The position numbers and the translations under genes are program-made. A stretch of DNA of 64,000 nt from Oerskovia sp042887685. GTDB taxonomy: Bacteria > Actinomycetota > Actinomycetes > Actinomycetales > Cellulomonadaceae. The DNA lies in assembly GCF_042887685.1 (NCBI RefSeq), contig NZ_JBHVOS010000021.1:20701-84700 (forward strand), given 5' to 3'. The notes beneath the pieces are model-generated. The model had not been told where the DNA came from. It saw nothing but the letters and a program-made list of their open reading frames with translations, and ran no database searches. This document shows, in pieces, positions 50,592-61,220 of the stretch. Position 1 is the first letter of the stretch, and the number at the start of each line of letters is the position of its first letter.

Positions 50592-52270
50592 CGTGGGGAA
50601 GGCCCTTCGTTCGTGCTGCTGGTCGTGGTGCTGGGTCCGTCGGGGACCGTGGGGACACCCGGGCTCGCAGGCGCCGGGGTCGGTCGGGGGGCCGGGGCCG
50701 CCGCGGTGGCCTCGGCGAGCTGCGCCTGGGCCTGGGCGCCCAGCGGAGGGGGCGTGTCGTCGTCGTTCTCGTGGGCCCGTGCCGCCGCGTCGGCGGCCGC
50801 CGTGCCGGGACGACGGCGGGCGACCCAGCCGTCGACGTTGCGCTGCGGTGCGCCGCTCACGCCGAGCGCGCCGGCCGGCACGTCGCGGCGGATCACGGAG
50901 CCCGCGGCCGTGTACGCGCCGTCACCCACCGTGACCGGGGCGACGAACATGTTGTCCGCGCCGGTCCGGGCGTGCGAGCCGATGACCGTGCGGTGCTTGG
51001 AGACGCCGTCGTAGTTGACCGTGACGCTCGCGGCACCGATGTTGGTGTGCTCGCCGATGGTCGCGTCGCCCACGTAGGACAGGTGCGGAACCTTGGAGCC
51101 GGTGCCGATCGTCGCGTTCTTGGTCTCGACGAACGTGCCGATCTTGCCCTGGGCCCCGAGGTCCGTGCCGGGGCGCAGGTAGGCGAAGGGCCCGACGCTC
51201 GCGCCGTCACCGATGACCGACAGGCTGCCGTGCGCACGGGTCACGGTGGCCCCCGCGCCGACCTCCATGTCGGTCAGCGTGGTGTCGGGGCCGATGGTCG
51301 AGCCCGCCCCGATCGTCGTCGCGCCGTGGAGCTGGGTCCCGGGGAGCAGGGTCACGTCGTGACCGAGGTCCACGTCGACGTCGACCCAGGTCGTCGCCGG
51401 GTCGATCACGGTGACGCCCTCGAGCATCCAGCGCGTGAGGATGCGGCGGTTGAGCTCGGCGCGCAGGGTCGCGAGCTGGGCGCGGTCGTTGGCGCCCTCG
51501 ACGAGCAGGGGGTCGCCGACCTTGAGGGCGCCCACGCGGCCGCCGGCCTCACGGGCGATCTGCAGGACGTCGGTCAGGTAGACCTCCCCCTGCGAGTTCT
51601 CCTGGGTGACCTGCTGGAGCGCACCGCGCAGGACCCCCGCGTCGAAGACGTAGACCGAGGAGTTGATCTCCCGGATGCCGCGCTGGTCGTCGGTGGCGTC
51701 CTTGTGCTCGACGATCGCGAGGACTCCCCCGGCGTCGTCGCGGACGATCCGGCCGTAGCCCGTCGCGTCGTCGACCTCGGTCGTCAGCACCGTCACGGCG
51801 TTGCCGTCCGTGCGGTGCGCGTCGAGCAGCCCGGAGAGCGTCGCCGCGTCCAGGAGGGGGATGTCTCCCGCCAGCACCACGACCGAGCCCTCGAGCCCGT
51901 CGACCGGGCCGCGCCCCTCGTGCCCGATCGGCACCCCGCGGGCCGCCGCCTCGGCCTGCGCCCGGACGTCGAGCGCCTCGACCGCGCACTGCACGGCACG
52001 ACCGGTGCCCGGCACGTCGTCCTGGTCGACCACGAGGGCCGACGGGACGACCTCGAGGGCTGCTGCCGCCACGAGGTCGCGCTCGTGCCGGACCACGACC
52101 GCGATCCGTCGCGGCTCCAGGTCACGGGCCGCGACCATCGCGTGACCGAGCAGGCTGCGTCCGGCGAGCGTGTGGAGGACCTTCGGGGTCGCGGACTTCA
52201 TGCGCGTCCCGGCGCCTGCGGCGAGGACGATGACTGCGGCTGGCGGAGAGTCGGGCACAGCGTCGGTCAC
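50588..52270 (-). CDS. glmU: Bifunctional GlcNAc-1-phosphate uridyltransferase/acetyltransferase GlmU
   Basis: The 560-residue product makes UDP-GlcNAc for peptidoglycan and other glycans. The N-terminal pyrophosphorylase has LAAGAGTRMKS (residues 16-26) and LAGDIPLLD. The C-terminal left-handed beta-helix has FVETKNATIGTGSKV and HTNIGAASVTVNYDG, which belong to the acetyltransferase site. A tail of about 80 Ala/Pro-rich residues follows the catalytic core and is probably disordered. GTG 52270 is chosen because upstream codons run into the tRNA gene. tRNA-Gln lies 30 bp upstream on the same strand, so a joint transcript is likely. Confidence 0.97.
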   Translation of the reverse strand: MTDAVPDSPPAAVIVLAAGAGTRMKSATPKVLHTLAGRSLLGHAMVAARDLEPRRIAVVVRHERDLVAAAALEVVPSALVVDQDDVPGTGRAVQCAVEALDVRAQAEAAARGVPIGHEGRGPVDGLEGSVVVLAGDIPLLDAATLSGLLDAHRTDGNAVTVLTTEVDDATGYGRIVRDDAGGVLAIVEHKDATDDQRGIREINSSVYVFDAGVLRGALQQVTQENSQGEVYLTDVLQIAREAGGRVGALKVGDPLLVEGANDRAQLATLRAELNRRILTRWMLEGVTVIDPATTWVDVDVDLGHDVTLLPGTQLHGATTIGAGSTIGPDTTLTDMEVGAGATVTRAHGSLSVIGDGASVGPFAYLRPGTDLGAQGKIGTFVETKNATIGTGSKVPHLSYVGDATIGEHTNIGAASVTVNYDGVSKHRTVIGSHARTGADNMFVAPVTVGDGAYTAAGSVIRRDVPAGALGVSGAPQRNVDGWVARRRPGTAAADAAARAHENDDDTPPPLGAQAQAQLAEATAAAPAPRPTPAPASPGVPTVPDGPSTTTSSTNEGPSPR

Positions 52271-52300
52271 TGGGGCTTCCCATCTGGTTGGTGGCACGAG

Positions 52301-52372
52301 CTCCGCCCCCAGGACTCGAACCTGGACTAAAGGCACCAAAAACCCTTGTGCTGCCGATTACACCAAGGCGGA
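52301..52372 (-). tRNA. tRNA-Gln (anticodon TTG)
   Basis: On the minus strand the 72 bases fold as a cloverleaf. The acceptor stem starts TCCGCC and closes with GGCGGA, the T arm is CCAGG-TTCGAGT-CCTGG, and the anticodon loop TTTTGGT carries TTG, which reads CAA glutamine codons. The base after the acceptor stem is G, and no CCA is encoded. It sits directly upstream of glmU. Confidence 0.95.
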
Positions 52373-52615
52373 ACGGACCGGACACGGCGCACGGTCCGGG
52401 GATGAACCCTCGACCGCGCGCGCCATCGCTCGTCCGGAGAACAGTCTGCCAGGTCTCGCGCGGTGCTCGGGGCCCGGGAGCGGTCCGGACGTGGAGATAA
52501 CGTGTGAGGAGGCAGTCACCCGGGGTCCGGGGCGGGGGCCGCATCGTCGCCCGCGGAGGCGACGGCCGGTCCGGAACGCGCGGAGAACCGTCTCATCCCG
52601 GCCCCCCGGACGGCC

Positions 52616-52641
52616 GGGCACGGCATGATGGTCCCGTGCCC
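52616..52641. promoter_or_regulatory. Probable autoregulatory operator of the TetR gene
   Basis: GGGCACGG (52616-52623) and CCGTGCCC (52634-52641) form a perfect 8-bp inverted repeat with a 10-base spacer. The spacer holds the likely -10 box (CATGAT, 52624-52629), and the right arm covers the GTG start at 52636. A repressor bound here would block its own leaderless promoter, the usual TetR arrangement. Confidence 0.6.
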
Positions 52642-53283
52642 GCAGACTCCAGACGTCCTCCCAGATCCCGCATGACCGCGAGCCAGCGCCGTGAGCAGCT
52701 CCTCACGGTGAGCCGTGTCCTGTTCGCGGAGAAGGGGTTCGAAGGGACCAGCGTCGAGGAGATCGCGGCGCGCGCCGAGGTGTCCAAGCCCGTCGTGTAC
52801 GAGCACTTCGGGGGCAAGGAGGGCATCTACGCGGTCATCGTGGACCGCGAGATCCAGGGCCTGACCAGCGCTCTCACCGGAGCCCTCTCGCTGGGCGGCC
52901 ACCCCAAGGTGCTGCTCGAGCGCACGGCGCTCGCGCTGCTGACGTACATCGAGACGTCCGAGGACGGGTTCCGGATCCTCGTGCGCGACTCCCCCGTGGC
53001 CCAGGCGACGGGGACGTTCTCGAGCCTCATCGGGGACGTCGCGACCCAGGTCGAGCACCTCCTCGCGGACCAGTTCAAGCGCCGCGGCCTGGACCCGCGG
53101 GTCTCGCCCATCTATGCGCAGATGCTGGTCGGCATGGTCGCGCTGACGGGCCAGTACTGGCTCGACGTCCGCAGCCCCAAGAAGACCGACGTCGCGGCGC
53201 ACCTGGTCAACCTCGCCTGGAACGGCCTGTCCGGCATGGAGAAGAAGCCGTCGCTCACGACGAAGGACCGCGCCGCCGACTGA
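52636..53283 (+). CDS. TetR-family transcriptional regulator
   Basis: The 215-residue product has an N-terminal helix-turn-helix (SRVLFAEKGFEGTSVEEIAARAEVSKPVVYEHFGGKEGIY, here abridged as GFEGTSVEEIAARAEVSK and VYEHF) and a helical ligand-binding part. GTG 52636 is preferred, since a -10 box and an inverted repeat surround it; ATG 52672 is a second option that keeps the whole DNA-binding domain. It lies upstream of an ABC exporter on the same strand, 110 bp away, so that exporter is a possible target. A TetR gene beside glmU is also common in actinobacteria. Confidence 0.88.
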   Translation: MPADSRRPPRSRMTASQRREQLLTVSRVLFAEKGFEGTSVEEIAARAEVSKPVVYEHFGGKEGIYAVIVDREIQGLTSALTGALSLGGHPKVLLERTALALLTYIETSEDGFRILVRDSPVAQATGTFSSLIGDVATQVEHLLADQFKRRGLDPRVSPIYAQMLVGMVALTGQYWLDVRSPKKTDVAAHLVNLAWNGLSGMEKKPSLTTKDRAAD

Positions 53284-53393
53284 CGTCGGCCCTGCCCCCT
53301 CTCGACGCGCTCGGCCCCACGGCGGGCGGCCCGCGCCCGGACGCACGGCATTCCGCCCGTGACGGCGGCCCTGTCCCGTGGTTTCGTTGAGCC

Positions 53394-54383
53394 ATGGCGA
53401 CTCTCGAGATCGACAGGCTGAACAAGACGTACGGGACGGTGCGCGCGCTGCGCGACATGTCCTTCACGGTCGGCGCCGGCGAGATCTTCGGCTTCGTCGG
53501 CTCGAACGGGGCCGGCAAGACGACCACGATGCGCATCGCGCTCGGTGTCCTCGCGCCCGACTCGGGCGAGGTCAGGTGGGACGGCCGACCGCTCGACCTG
53601 GCCATGCGGCGTCGGATCGGCTACATGCCCGAGGAGCGCGGGCTCTACCCCAGGATGAAGGTCGGCGACCAGCTCGTGTACCTGGCCCGGCTGCACGGGC
53701 TGAGCCCCACCGCGGCGCGCGCCGCGACGGAGCACTGGACGCAGGTCCTCGGGATCGACTCGCGTCGCGGCGACGAGGTCCAGAAGCTCTCGCTCGGCAA
53801 CCAGCAGCGCGTGCAGCTCGCGGCCGCGCTCGTGCACGACCCGGACATCCTGGTGCTCGACGAGCCGTTCTCCGGCCTGGACCCCGTCGCGGTCGACGTC
53901 ATGAGCGGCGTGCTGCGCGACCGCGCCGCCGCGGGCGTCCCGGTCGTCTTCTCGTCGCACCAGCTCGACCTGGTCGAGCGGCTGTGCGACCGCGTGGGGA
54001 TCGTCAAGGCGGGCGAGATGGTCGAGGTCGGCGGGATCGAGGAGCTGCGCGCGACGCAGCGGCCCCAGTGGGTCGTCGACGCCCCGCAGGCACCTCCCGG
54101 CTGGGCGGCGGAGCTCCCGGGCGTCCACGTCGTGCGGTACGACGGCGCCAGGACCTTCCTCGAGGTCGACTCCCCGCAGGACGGGGCCGAGCAGGTGATC
54201 CTGCGCGCGGCCCTGGCGACCGGCCCGGTGCGTGAGTTCACGCCGCAGCGCCCCTCCCTGACCGAGCTGTTCCGTCACGTCGTGAGCAGCGACGACGCAG
54301 CCGCCCCTGCGGCGAGCGCCGACGTCGGCCCGGCGGGCGACGACCCCACGCCCCCCACGACCCGGCAGGAGGTCTCGGCATGA
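53394..54383 (+). CDS. ABC transporter ATPase (NatA-like, with C-terminal extension)
   Basis: The 329-residue product has Walker A GSNGAGKTTT, a signature reading LSLGNQQRVQLAAAL (Q-rich in place of LSGGQ), and Walker B ILVLDEPFSGLDP. A C-terminal domain after residue 220 matches the extension seen in NatA/DUF4162 ATPases. The permease gene overlaps its stop by 4 bp. Such pairs export sodium, drugs or peptides; the cargo is unknown here. It lies between tetR and marR genes, either of which could regulate it. Confidence 0.92.
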   Translation: MATLEIDRLNKTYGTVRALRDMSFTVGAGEIFGFVGSNGAGKTTTMRIALGVLAPDSGEVRWDGRPLDLAMRRRIGYMPEERGLYPRMKVGDQLVYLARLHGLSPTAARAATEHWTQVLGIDSRRGDEVQKLSLGNQQRVQLAAALVHDPDILVLDEPFSGLDPVAVDVMSGVLRDRAAAGVPVVFSSHQLDLVERLCDRVGIVKAGEMVEVGGIEELRATQRPQWVVDAPQAPPGWAAELPGVHVVRYDGARTFLEVDSPQDGAEQVILRAALATGPVREFTPQRPSLTELFRHVVSSDDAAAPAASADVGPAGDDPTPPTTRQEVSA

Positions 54384-55624
54384 GCGCCGACCGCCGCCCC
54401 TCGGTCCGGTCGACCGGGGCGCAGGACCACTCCCCCGTGAGCACGTGGGGCGCGGTGTCCCTCGTGGCAGGACGGGAGGTCTCGACCCGTATCCGCTCGA
54501 AGGCGTTCGTCTGGACCACCGTCGCGCTGCTCGTGGGCGTGGTGCTCGGCGGGTTCCTGCTGAGCGTCGTGGGCGACCAGGGACCCGCTGCACAGAAGGT
54601 CGGCGTCACGTCCGGGGCCGAGCCGCTCGGCCCTCTGCTCACCGCTGCGGGCAGCGCGGCCGGGACCGAGATCGAGGTCACCGAGGTCTCGGAGCCCGAG
54701 GGACGGACCCAGGTCGCCGACGGTGACCTCGACGCACTGGTCACCGGCACGCCCGCGTCGTTCACGGTCGTCGTGAAGGAGGAGCTGGGCACGACCCTGA
54801 CGCCGGTCTTCACGGGCCTCGCCCAGCAGGCGGCACTGTCCGGGGCCATCACCGGGCTCGGGGGCGACCCGTCCGCCGTCGCGCAGGAGATCGCGGCCGC
54901 CGCGCCCACGGTCGAGACGCTCGAACCCGCCGAGGTGCGCGATCCCGCGCAGATCGTCACGGGCATGGTCGGCGGGATCCTCATCTTCATCGCGCTCATG
55001 ACGTGCGGGCAGCTCGTGGCGCAGGGTGTCGTGGAGGAGAAGACGAGCCGCGTGGTCGAGCTGCTGCTCGCGACGATCCGGCCGTGGCAGCTCATGGCGG
55101 GCAAGGTCCTGGGCATCGGCGCGATCGGCCTCATGCAGCTCGTGGTCGTCGTGGGGGGCGGTGTCGGGACGGCGTTCGCCCTGGGGCTGGTCGACGCGAG
55201 CAGCGTGAACCTCGGGGCGACCGCAGCCTGGGTGCTCGTGTGGTTCGTGATCGGGTTCGTCATGTACTCGCTGGCCCTGGCCGCGCTCGCCGCGCTGGTC
55301 TCCCGGCAGGAGGACGTGGGCTCGGTCATCACGCCGGTCATGATGCTCATGATGATCCCGTACATCATCGGGATCTCGATCGGCCCGTGGGACCCCGAGA
55401 ACCCGCTCGTCGTGTGGTTGTCGTACATCCCGTTCTGCTCACCGCTGCTCATGCCGATCCGCATCGCGCTGGGCACGGTCGAGACGTGGGAGATCCTGCT
55501 CGCGGTCGGGCTCTCGCTCGCTCTCGTGCCGGTCCTGGTGTGGCTCGCGGGCAAGATCTACTCGAACGCGGTGCTGCACACGGGCGGCCGGGTCAGGCTC
55601 AAGGACGCCCTGCGAGCGAGCTGA
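54380..55624 (+). CDS. ABC-2 type permease (NatB-like)
   Basis: The 414-residue product has one N-terminal membrane helix, then an extracytoplasmic domain of about 170 residues, then a bundle of five or six helices near the C-terminus that includes VVEEKTSRVVELLLATIRP. That segment is the typical coupling helix of NatB/YhaP permeases. Its ATG overlaps the stop of the ATPase gene. The two form one exporter with an unknown substrate. Confidence 0.9.
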   Translation: MSADRRPSVRSTGAQDHSPVSTWGAVSLVAGREVSTRIRSKAFVWTTVALLVGVVLGGFLLSVVGDQGPAAQKVGVTSGAEPLGPLLTAAGSAAGTEIEVTEVSEPEGRTQVADGDLDALVTGTPASFTVVVKEELGTTLTPVFTGLAQQAALSGAITGLGGDPSAVAQEIAAAAPTVETLEPAEVRDPAQIVTGMVGGILIFIALMTCGQLVAQGVVEEKTSRVVELLLATIRPWQLMAGKVLGIGAIGLMQLVVVVGGGVGTAFALGLVDASSVNLGATAAWVLVWFVIGFVMYSLALAALAALVSRQEDVGSVITPVMMLMMIPYIIGISIGPWDPENPLVVWLSYIPFCSPLLMPIRIALGTVETWEILLAVGLSLALVPVLVWLAGKIYSNAVLHTGGRVRLKDALRAS

Positions 55625-55652
55625 CGGGCCCCGTCCGGGGCGGGTCGACCCG

Positions 55653-55688
55653 TCAAGACTCTTGATGTCGAGGAATGTCGAGTAATCT
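55653..55688. promoter_or_regulatory. Operator-like palindrome and -10 box before the MarR gene
   Basis: TCAAGACTCTTGA (55653-55665) is a perfect 6+1+6 inverted repeat. It is followed by CTTGATGTCGAG (55661-55672), an imperfect palindrome of a type often bound by actinobacterial MarR proteins. A TAATCT -10 box (55683-55688) lies 7 bases before ATG 55696. The order fits autoregulation by the MarR protein. Confidence 0.55.
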
Positions 55689-55695
55689 CGCGTTC

Positions 55696-56196
55696 ATGCA
55701 GCACCCGCACCCGGACGAGGTCGACCGCATCGTCGACGCCTGGCAGCGCGAGCGTCCGGACCTGGAGGTCGAGCCGCTCACCGTGTTCTCCCGCGTCAGC
55801 AGGCTGGCCCGCCACCTGGACCTCGCGCGCCGCAGCGCGTTCGCGCGCGGGCACCTGGAGACCTGGGAGTTCGACGTGCTGTCCGCGCTGCGCCGGGCCG
55901 GCGAGCCGTACCGCCTGTCCCCCGGGGCGCTCATCACGCAGACGCTCGTCACGAGCGGCACCATGACCAACCGGATCGACCGCCTCGAGGCGCGCGGGCT
56001 CGTGCAGCGCCACCGCTCGCCCGACGACCGGCGCGGCGTGCTCGTCGAGCTCACCCCTGAGGGTCTCGAGCGCGTCGACGCCGCCATGACCGACCTCCTG
56101 GCCGTCGAGCGCGAGGTCCTCGCGGCCCTCGCACCCGCCGAGCGCCTGCAGCTCGCGAACCTGCTCCGCACCGTCGTGGGGCAGTTCGAGGCCTGA
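55696..56196 (+). CDS. MarR-family transcriptional regulator
   Basis: The 166-residue product has a winged helix: WEFDVLSALRRAG, then the recognition region SPGALITQTLVTSGTMTNRI and the wing DRLEARGLVQRHRSPDDRRG. ATG 55696 is preferred because the -10 box sits 7 bases before it, giving a leaderless mRNA; the ATG at 55675 would lie within the promoter. It stands 71 bp after the exporter permease gene. MarR proteins commonly sense small aromatic compounds or oxidants and control export or detoxification genes. Confidence 0.88.
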   Translation: MQHPHPDEVDRIVDAWQRERPDLEVEPLTVFSRVSRLARHLDLARRSAFARGHLETWEFDVLSALRRAGEPYRLSPGALITQTLVTSGTMTNRIDRLEARGLVQRHRSPDDRRGVLVELTPEGLERVDAAMTDLLAVEREVLAALAPAERLQLANLLRTVVGQFEA

Positions 56197-56233
56197 CCGC
56201 TCCCGGCGCGGCCCGGCCCGCTCCTGCCCTCGT

Positions 56234-56273
56234 GGGGCGGGCCTGGGCGCCCTGCGCGGGGCGGGCCTGGGCG
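56234..56273. repeat. Two 16-bp direct repeats in a convergent intergenic region
   Basis: GGGGCGGGCCTGGGCG occurs at 56234-56249 and again at 56258-56273, in the 105 bp between the converging marR and ABC-F genes. No gene or clear stem-loop is formed. It may be simple GC-rich slippage. Confidence 0.6.
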
Positions 56274-56301
56274 GGACCGGCCGGGGCGGCGTGGCGCGGC
56301 C

Positions 56302-58185
<1,884 letters not shown>

Positions 58186-58280
58186 GGGGTCCTTCGAGTT
58201 GCTCGGGGAGCGTCGGGCCCGCCGCGGACGCGGCTCCGGCGACGCACGGTGCTCCAGCGAGGATACGCGCCGGGCCGGGG

Positions 58281-59663
58281 TCAGCGGGCGGCCCGGCCCT
58301 CGTCCTCGACGCTCGTCAGGGGCTCGCGGGCCGTCTTGGCCCAACCGGTCCGGCCAGCGACCTGGCGGAACAGCGCACGCAGGACGACCGGGAACAGGAT
58401 CCACGAGTACAGCACGTACGGCACGACCGCCACGACCGCGACCAGCACGCCGACCACACCCCTCCCCCGGCGCGCGAGCCCGACGAACCCGGGCCCGAAC
58501 GAGAGCCCGAGGAAGAACACCACGACGGGCCAGAACAGCGAGTAGAACGGCACGTGCTCGACCCCCAGCAGCAGGAGGGACAGGAGCAGCCCGAAACCCA
58601 TCGCGGTCTGCAGCACCGGCGTCAGCAGGTAGTAGAGCTGGTCGAGCCGTGCCCACGACGACACCGGGGCGGTCAGCGCCGAGCCGACCAGGTCGAGAGC
58701 CTGCCACCCGCCCTGCGCCCAGCGGGTCCGCTGCCGGACCAGGCGATGGAGTCCCGACACCCCCTGCTGCTCGATCTGCGTCTCGACGGTCTGCTCGCCC
58801 CGCCACCCCTCGTGGACCAGGCGCACCCCCAGGTCCTGGTCCTCCGTGAGGCGGTCCCGCCACGGACCACGCACGACGCCGGGTGGCATCCCGTCCTCGG
58901 TCACGACGTCGTCGAGCGCCGACAGGCGGTTGAACTGCCCGTTGCCGCCCATGTTGGCAGTCCCCCATCGCCCCCTCGCGAGCTGGTACACGAGCCCGAA
59001 CACACCGAACTCGACGTCCTGGGCCCACGTCAGCACCGTCCGCCGGTTGTAGATGCGCACCAGCACCTGCACCCCGCCCACCCGCTCGTCAGCGAAGTGC
59101 CGGGCCAGTACCGCGGGGGCAGTCGGGGCGAGACGGCCGTCGGCATCCACGATCCCCACCACGACCCGCGAGGGTTCCCAGGCCGCGAACGGTCCGCCTG
59201 GTGCGAGCAGGTCGCGGTGCACGTACGACCATGCGTCGTCGAGCACCGCGGACTTCCCGCGGCGCGCGTCGGGCGGCACCCGGCGCAGCACGCGCAGGTC
59301 CTCGATCGCGAGGTCCGCGAGGATCTCCGCGGTCCGGTCGGTCGAACCGTCGTCCACGACCACGATCGCCCGGTGCGTCGCCTCGGTCGCGGCGAGCCGG
59401 GTCACGCTGTCCTCGATCGTGACCTCCTCGTCGAGCGCCGGGACGACGAAGACCCAGAGGAAGTCGGACTCCGGGGCGTCCCCCTGCCGACCGACCACCT
59501 TCGCTCGCCGTGCCAGTGCACGCTCCTGCACCCAGGCCGTCGCCGCGAGGACCAGGACCCACACGAACGACGTCACCGTGACCACGAGGAGCACCCAGAA
59601 CACGACCTGGACGACCGCGGGGAGGCCCGCGTACGGGTCCCACCAACGGAGGTCGTCGCTCAC
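58281..59663 (-). CDS. Membrane-bound GT2 glycosyltransferase
   Basis: The 460-residue product has an N-terminal membrane helix (about residues 17-42), a cytoplasmic GT2 domain with VFVVPALDEEVTI, VVVDDGSTDRTAEI and GIVDADGRL, a TEDQDLG acceptor-site motif and RQRTRWAQGG (the Q-x-x-R-W block of processive enzymes), then about four C-terminal helices. This is the plan of cellulose- or hyaluronan-synthase-like enzymes that polymerise and extrude a chain. Its GTG overlaps the stop of wecB, so an epimerised HexNAc donor may feed it. Confidence 0.88.
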   Translation of the reverse strand: MSDDLRWWDPYAGLPAVVQVVFWVLLVVTVTSFVWVLVLAATAWVQERALARRAKVVGRQGDAPESDFLWVFVVPALDEEVTIEDSVTRLAATEATHRAIVVVDDGSTDRTAEILADLAIEDLRVLRRVPPDARRGKSAVLDDAWSYVHRDLLAPGGPFAAWEPSRVVVGIVDADGRLAPTAPAVLARHFADERVGGVQVLVRIYNRRTVLTWAQDVEFGVFGLVYQLARGRWGTANMGGNGQFNRLSALDDVVTEDGMPPGVVRGPWRDRLTEDQDLGVRLVHEGWRGEQTVETQIEQQGVSGLHRLVRQRTRWAQGGWQALDLVGSALTAPVSSWARLDQLYYLLTPVLQTAMGFGLLLSLLLLGVEHVPFYSLFWPVVVFFLGLSFGPGFVGLARRGRGVVGVLVAVVAVVPYVLYSWILFPVVLRALFRQVAGRTGWAKTAREPLTSVEDEGRAAR

Positions 59664-61063
59664 ATGCCCACGCCCTCGGGGATCGTGGTGTCGACGTCCG
59701 GGATGGGCGATCCCGGAGACGGGTCGACGAGCCCACGGCCGGGCCCCGTCGGTGCCGTCGCACCCTGCCCCGTCGGCTCCCGCTCGTACCCTGCCCAGTC
59801 GAGGACCACTCCGCGGGAGAAGCCCGCACCGTACGGGACAGGCGCCGGATCGTCGAAGACCAGGTGGTCCATGGCCTCGACGATCCGCTGGGCCGCGCGA
59901 CCGTCCCCGTACGGGTTCGTCCGGTGCGTCACCTCCTGGAAGTAGGCCTTGTCGTCGAGGAGCCGGCGCGCGGCGGCCACGATGCGGTCGGGGTCCGTCC
60001 CGACGAGCTCGAGCGTCCCCGCGTCGACCCCCTCGGTCCGTTCGGTGCTCTCGCGCGTCACCAGGACGGCCGTCCCCAGCGCCGGCGCCTCCTCCTGGAT
60101 GCCACCCGAGTCCGTGATCGCGATGTCGGCCCGGCCCAGCAGGCGGGCGAACGCCGAGTAGACCATCGGGGCGACCAGGTCGACGTTCGGGATGCCCAGG
60201 AGAAGGGGCCGCAGCGTCCCGGCGACCGCAGGGTTCGGGTGGAGCGGGAGGACGAACCGCACGTCGGGGTACTCGCCCGCCAGCCGCGCGATGGCCGTGC
60301 CGACACGTTCGAGCCCCCGGCCCCAGCTCTCGCGGCGGTGGGCCGTGACGACGACCACCCGGGTGGTCGTGTCGTCCTCGAGGTCGTCGAGCTCGGGTAC
60401 GCCGTACGGCGTACAACGGTCTGCCGCGAGCTGGAGGGCGTCGATCGCGGTGTTGCCCGTGACGAAGACGCGCTGGATGTCGATCCCCTCCGCGACCAGG
60501 TTTCCCTTGGCCACCTCGGTCGGAGCGAGATGGAACGACGCGATCCTCGCGATGAGCTGACGGTTGAGCTCCTCGGGGAACGGCGAGAGCGTCGAGGAGG
60601 TCCGCATGCCCGCCTCGACGTGCCCGACAGGGATCCGCAGGTGGAACGCCGCGAGCGCGGCCGCAGCCGCTGTCGTCGTGTCGCCGTGGACCAGGCACGC
60701 GAACGGGTAGCGGTCGATGTCCCGCCCGACCACGCTCGACGACGGCGGCCCGAAGCGCTCGGCGCAGAACCGCTCGAGCCGTTCGAGCACCTCGGCGAAC
60801 AGCTCGTTGAGCGTGATGCCCGGGCGTCCGATCGCGAGGTCCGCGTCGACCTCCACACCGGCCAGCCGCAGGACGTCCGCGACGAGCCCCGGATGCTGGC
60901 CCGACGTGACGACGACCTGCTCGATGCGTGCATGCTCGCGCAACGCCTGGACGACCGGGAGCATCTTGATGGCCTCCGGACGGGTCCCGACCACCACGAG
61001 GACGTGGGGGGTGCTGAGCGGATCGTCGACGACCGGCGGGACGCCGTGGCTGGGGAGCGTCAT
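59660..61063 (-). CDS. wecB: UDP-N-acetylglucosamine 2-epimerase (non-hydrolysing)
   Basis: The 467-residue product interconverts UDP-GlcNAc and UDP-ManNAc in the cytoplasm. Motifs are GTRPEAIKMLPVV (residues 26-38), VEAGMRT and TRESTERTEG. The non-hydrolysing family is usually about 370-390 residues; the extra length lies in the C-terminus after FDDPAPVPYGAGFSRG, which is Pro/Gly-rich. A TAGTCT -10 box ends 6 bases before the ATG. It is the first gene of a two-gene operon with the processive GT2 enzyme. Confidence 0.93.
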   Translation of the reverse strand: MTLPSHGVPPVVDDPLSTPHVLVVVGTRPEAIKMLPVVQALREHARIEQVVVTSGQHPGLVADVLRLAGVEVDADLAIGRPGITLNELFAEVLERLERFCAERFGPPSSSVVGRDIDRYPFACLVHGDTTTAAAAALAAFHLRIPVGHVEAGMRTSSTLSPFPEELNRQLIARIASFHLAPTEVAKGNLVAEGIDIQRVFVTGNTAIDALQLAADRCTPYGVPELDDLEDDTTTRVVVVTAHRRESWGRGLERVGTAIARLAGEYPDVRFVLPLHPNPAVAGTLRPLLLGIPNVDLVAPMVYSAFARLLGRADIAITDSGGIQEEAPALGTAVLVTRESTERTEGVDAGTLELVGTDPDRIVAAARRLLDDKAYFQEVTHRTNPYGDGRAAQRIVEAMDHLVFDDPAPVPYGAGFSRGVVLDWAGYEREPTGQGATAPTGPGRGLVDPSPGSPIPDVDTTIPEGVGM

Positions 61064-61069
61064 GCATCG

Positions 61070-61075
61070 AGACTA
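61070..61075 (-). promoter_or_regulatory. -10 box of a leaderless wecB transcript
   Basis: TAGTCT on the minus strand is followed by 6 bases and then the ATG at 61063. The 157 bp between wecB and ispE hold no gene. Confidence 0.5.
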
Positions 61076-61220
61076 GGAAGCACCCGTCGATCCAGCGCGG
61101 TGAACGACCGGATCGTCCCGAAGGTCGCGTTGGTCGGGCTGAGGGCGCTCTGCACCCCGGCGACGCCGGAGCGAGGCCGGAGCGCCGCCGTCCGCCGTCT
61201 GAGCGCCGTCGGGGGGGCGC

